From: Arthrobacter sp. PAMC 25486
Lineage (GTDB): Bacteria > Actinomycetota > Actinomycetes > Actinomycetales > Micrococcaceae
Length of the DNA: 64,000 nt
Assembly (NCBI RefSeq): GCF_000785535.1
Contig: NZ_CP007595.1
Span: 2,874,439-2,938,438, forward strand
Direction of reading: 5' to 3'
Under the pieces are notes generated by a model, which was not told the DNA's origin, did not search any database, and saw nothing but the letters and a program-made list of their open reading frames with translations. The stretch's first letter is position 1, and each line of letters starts with the position of its first letter. The position numbers were made by a program, and so were the translations under genes. Shown here one piece after another: positions 62,019-64,000 of the stretch.

Positions 62019-64000
62019 CGAGTTCGCCACCACCAGCACGGAGCTGGCGGCCATGGCGGCCCCGGCGATCATCGGGTTCAGCAGGCCCAACGCTGCCACC
62101 GGGATGCCGATGGCATTGTAGAAGAAGGCCCAGAACAGGTTGGTCTTGATCGTGCCCAACGTCTTGCGGGACAGGGCTATGGCCGTGGCCACCTGGCCCA
62201 AATCGCTGCCCATGACCGTCAGATCGGCGGCCGCAATGGCAACATCCGTGCCGGAACCCATGGCGATGCCGAGGTCGGCCTGCGCCAGTGCGGCGGCGTC
62301 GTTCACGCCGTCGCCGGCCATGGCGACCGTGGCGCCTTCCTCCTGCAGCTTCTTGACGGCCTCGACCTTGCCCTCTGGCAGGATCTCCGCATAGACATCC
62401 TCGGCGGCAATACCGATGGCGGCAGCAACCTGCGCGGCCACGGCTGCGTTGTCACCGGTCAGCAGGATGGGGCGCAGGCCCAGTTCCTTTAGCTTGGCGA
62501 TGGCCTCCTTGGACCCGGCCTTGATGGTGTCCTTGAGGGCGATCAGTCCGGCAGCTTCACCGTCCACGGCCACCCAGATGGCTGTGGTGCCGCGCTGCTG
62601 CTGGTCCAGCAATGCTGCCCGTGCCGCAGCGGAAAGTTCGACGGCGTTCTCCTCCAGCCAGCCTGCCCGGCCAGCCAAAACGGTGCGCCCCTCGATGACG
62701 GCACGGACGCCGCCGCCCGGTGCCGACATGAAGTCGGACAGTTCGGGGAGGGTGCCATTTTCGCCGGCCTGTTCGTCCGCTTTTTCGCGGGCGTGGGCTG
62801 TGATGGCGTGGGCGATGGGGTGTTCGCTGTGGGATTCCACGGCCCCGGCCAGTCGCAGGAGTTCGGCGGCCGGCACCTGGGTGAGGGGTACGACGTCGAC
62901 CACTGAGAGGCGGCCCTCGGTGACGGTGCCGGTCTTGTCGAGCAGGATGGTGTCGACCGTGCGGGTGTCCTCGAGGACCTGCGGGCCCTTGATGAGGATG
63001 CCCAGCTGGGCGGCGCGGCCGGTTCCGGTCAGCAGGCCAACCGGCGTGGCCAGGCCCAGGGCGCAGGGGCAGGCGATGATCAGGACGGCGACGGCGGCCG
63101 TGAAAGCGGCTTGGATGTCGCCGGTGGTCAGCAGCCAGAGGGCGAAGGTGATGACCGCGATGACGAGCACGATCGGCACAAATACCGCACTGATCCGGTC
63201 CGCGAGCCGGGCGATGGGGGCCTTGGCTGCCTGCGCGGCGCTGACCAGCTTGCCCATTTGGGCGAGCGTGGTTTCGCTGCCGACGCGCGTGGCCCGCACG
63301 AGGAGGCGGCCGGAGGTGTTGATGGTCGCGCCAGTGACGGTGTCATCGACGGTGACGTCGACGGGCAGGGACTCGCCCGTGATCAGTGAGGTGTCGATGG
63401 CGGAGGTGCCGTCGGTGATGACGCCGTCGGTGGCGATCTTCTCGCCGGGGCGGACCACGAAGATCTCATCCACGGCAAGGTCGGCCGCCGGAATTTTGAC
63501 CTCGACGCCATGGCGCAGGACGGTTGCTTCCTTGGCGCCCAGGCTGAGCAGCGCCTTGAGTGCATCGCCGGCCTTCGCCTTGGCCCGTGCCTCCAGGTAG
63601 CGGCCCAGCAGCAGGAAGGTCACGACGACGGCCGAGACCTCGAAGTACAGCGGGGCGTGGCCGGAAATGGAGCTGCCATGGGCCGTCATCATGGGATCTA
63701 GGCCGAGTTCCACGGCGGAGAACAGGAACGCTGCGCTGACGCCGATGGAGACCAGCGTGTCCATGGTCGAGGCGAAGTGGCGGGCGTTGATGGCTGCGGC
63801 GCGGTGGAACGGCCAGGCCGCCCACGTCACCACGGGCAGCGTCAGGATGCCGGCAACCCAGCCCCAATGCGGGAATGCCAGGGCCGGGAACATGGAAACG
63901 AGGAAGACCGGGATGGTCAGGATCGCGGCCAGGATCAGGCGCGGGCGCAGCGTGGACGCCGTGCCGCCGTGGGCCATGTGGTCCTCGTGGTTTTCTTCGT
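61992..64000 (-). CDS. copA: P1B-type copper-translocating ATPase (N-terminus outside the window)
   Basis: A heavy-metal P-type ATPase exporting Cu(I) or a related metal across the cytoplasmic membrane. Using numbering from ATG 63977, the actuator motif TGES is at 200-203, the metal-site CPC at 303-305 and the phosphorylation site DKTGT at 347-351. SEHPIAHAI (the HP motif) and GDGVNDAAAL follow. The reading frame stays open upstream of 63977 to the window edge (a His/Glu/Asp-rich stretch), so the metal-binding N-terminus is probably cut off and the gene continues past the edge. CPC together with the C-terminal layout supports Cu+ over Zn/Cd. It is convergent with the EamA gene, overlapping by 27 bases. 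Confidence 0.9.
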   Translation of the reverse strand, partial: EENHEDHMAHGGTASTLRPRLILAAILTIPVFLVSMFPALAFPHWGWVAGILTLPVVTWAAWPFHRAAAINARHFASTMDTLVSIGVSAAFLFSAVELGLDPMMTAHGSSISGHAPLYFEVSAVVVTFLLLGRYLEARAKAKAGDALKALLSLGAKEATVLRHGVEVKIPAADLAVDEIFVVRPGEKIATDGVITDGTSAIDTSLITGESLPVDVTVDDTVTGATINTSGRLLVRATRVGSETTLAQMGKLVSAAQAAKAPIARLADRISAVFVPIVLVIAVITFALWLLTTGDIQAAFTAAVAVLIIACPCALGLATPVGLLTGTGRAAQLGILIKGPQVLEDTRTVDTILLDKTGTVTEGRLSVVDVVPLTQVPAAELLRLAGAVESHSEHPIAHAITAHAREKADEQAGENGTLPELSDFMSAPGGGVRAVIEGRTVLAGRAGWLEENAVELSAAARAALLDQQQRGTTAIWVAVDGEAAGLIALKDTIKAGSKEAIAKLKELGLRPILLTGDNAAVAAQVAAAIGIAAEDVYAEILPEGKVEAVKKLQEEGATVAMAGDGVNDAAALAQADLGIAMGSGTDVAIAAADLTVMGSDLGQVATAIALSRKTLGTIKTNLFWAFFYNAIGIPVAALGLLNPMIAGAAMAASSVLVVANSLRLRRFGR

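Noticed and set aside
62416..63600. 394-codon plus-strand open frame
   Set aside because: It is antisense to the copper-type ATPase; the Ala/Ser/Arg-rich translation has no family features.

Overview
This window comes from a high-GC actinobacterium of the Micrococcaceae, most likely an Arthrobacter-type organism. Three things support this: the actinobacterial 16S/23S genes; the block crgA - class E sortase - pabA - pknB - pknA - pbpA - rodA - pstP - fhaB - fhaA - tRNA-Leu(CAG); and the rpsF-ssb-rpsR-rplI-dnaB cluster. Both blocks normally lie close to the chromosome origin. The identification rests on gene content and motifs read by eye; no database search was possible.

Layout. 1-260 is a cluster of DnaA-box-like sites. 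457-2213 holds two GNAT acetyltransferases and a GrpB-family protein. 2338-13464 is an accessory surface-protein locus: a large ATP-binding LuxR-type regulator, a set of repeats and a folded leader, then a 2773-residue secreted protein with about twenty Ig-like repeats and a C-terminal LAVTG sorting signal. The gene for a class E sortase, the enzyme class known to prefer LAXTG signals, follows about 1 kb downstream. 13703-26465 is the conserved cell-wall, growth and division block: CrgA, sortase, a PabA/TrpG amidotransferase, two PASTA kinases, a PBP and RodA pair, a PP2C phosphatase, two FHA proteins and a tRNA-Leu. Most of the block from fhaA to pknA is chained by 4-base stop/start overlaps on the minus strand.

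27381-40667 holds two complete rRNA operons (16S-23S-5S) in direct tandem. They form a repeat of about 6.1 kb with a 7203-base offset, separated by about 1.1 kb of gene-free, repeat-rich DNA. Immediately beyond the second operon, on the minus strand, lies a three-gene Wadjet/MksBEF-type SMC operon, jetA-jetB-jetC (46610 to 41173). The jetD nuclease gene that normally ends a type I Wadjet operon is not present in the window. Where it would be expected there are about 500 bases of apparently degenerate DNA and then the rRNA operon.

47005-51285 is rpsF-ssb-rpsR-rplI, a convergent DUF1801 gene, a gene-free region with DnaA-box-like sites and a long palindrome, and dnaB. 51328-53750 holds a MATE exporter and two small membrane proteins. 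53861-60184 is an amino-sugar locus: a BadF/NagK-type kinase, divergent from an RpiR regulator with an overlapping SIS-domain protein, then a NgcEFG-type N-acetylglucosamine/chitobiose ABC importer without its own ATPase. The window ends with a CGNR zinc-finger regulator divergent from an EamA transporter, and a P1B copper-type ATPase that runs off the right edge.

The most noteworthy items are the JetD-less Wadjet operon next to a duplicated rRNA operon, the giant LAVTG repeat protein with its regulator and structured leader, and the two DnaA-box clusters.
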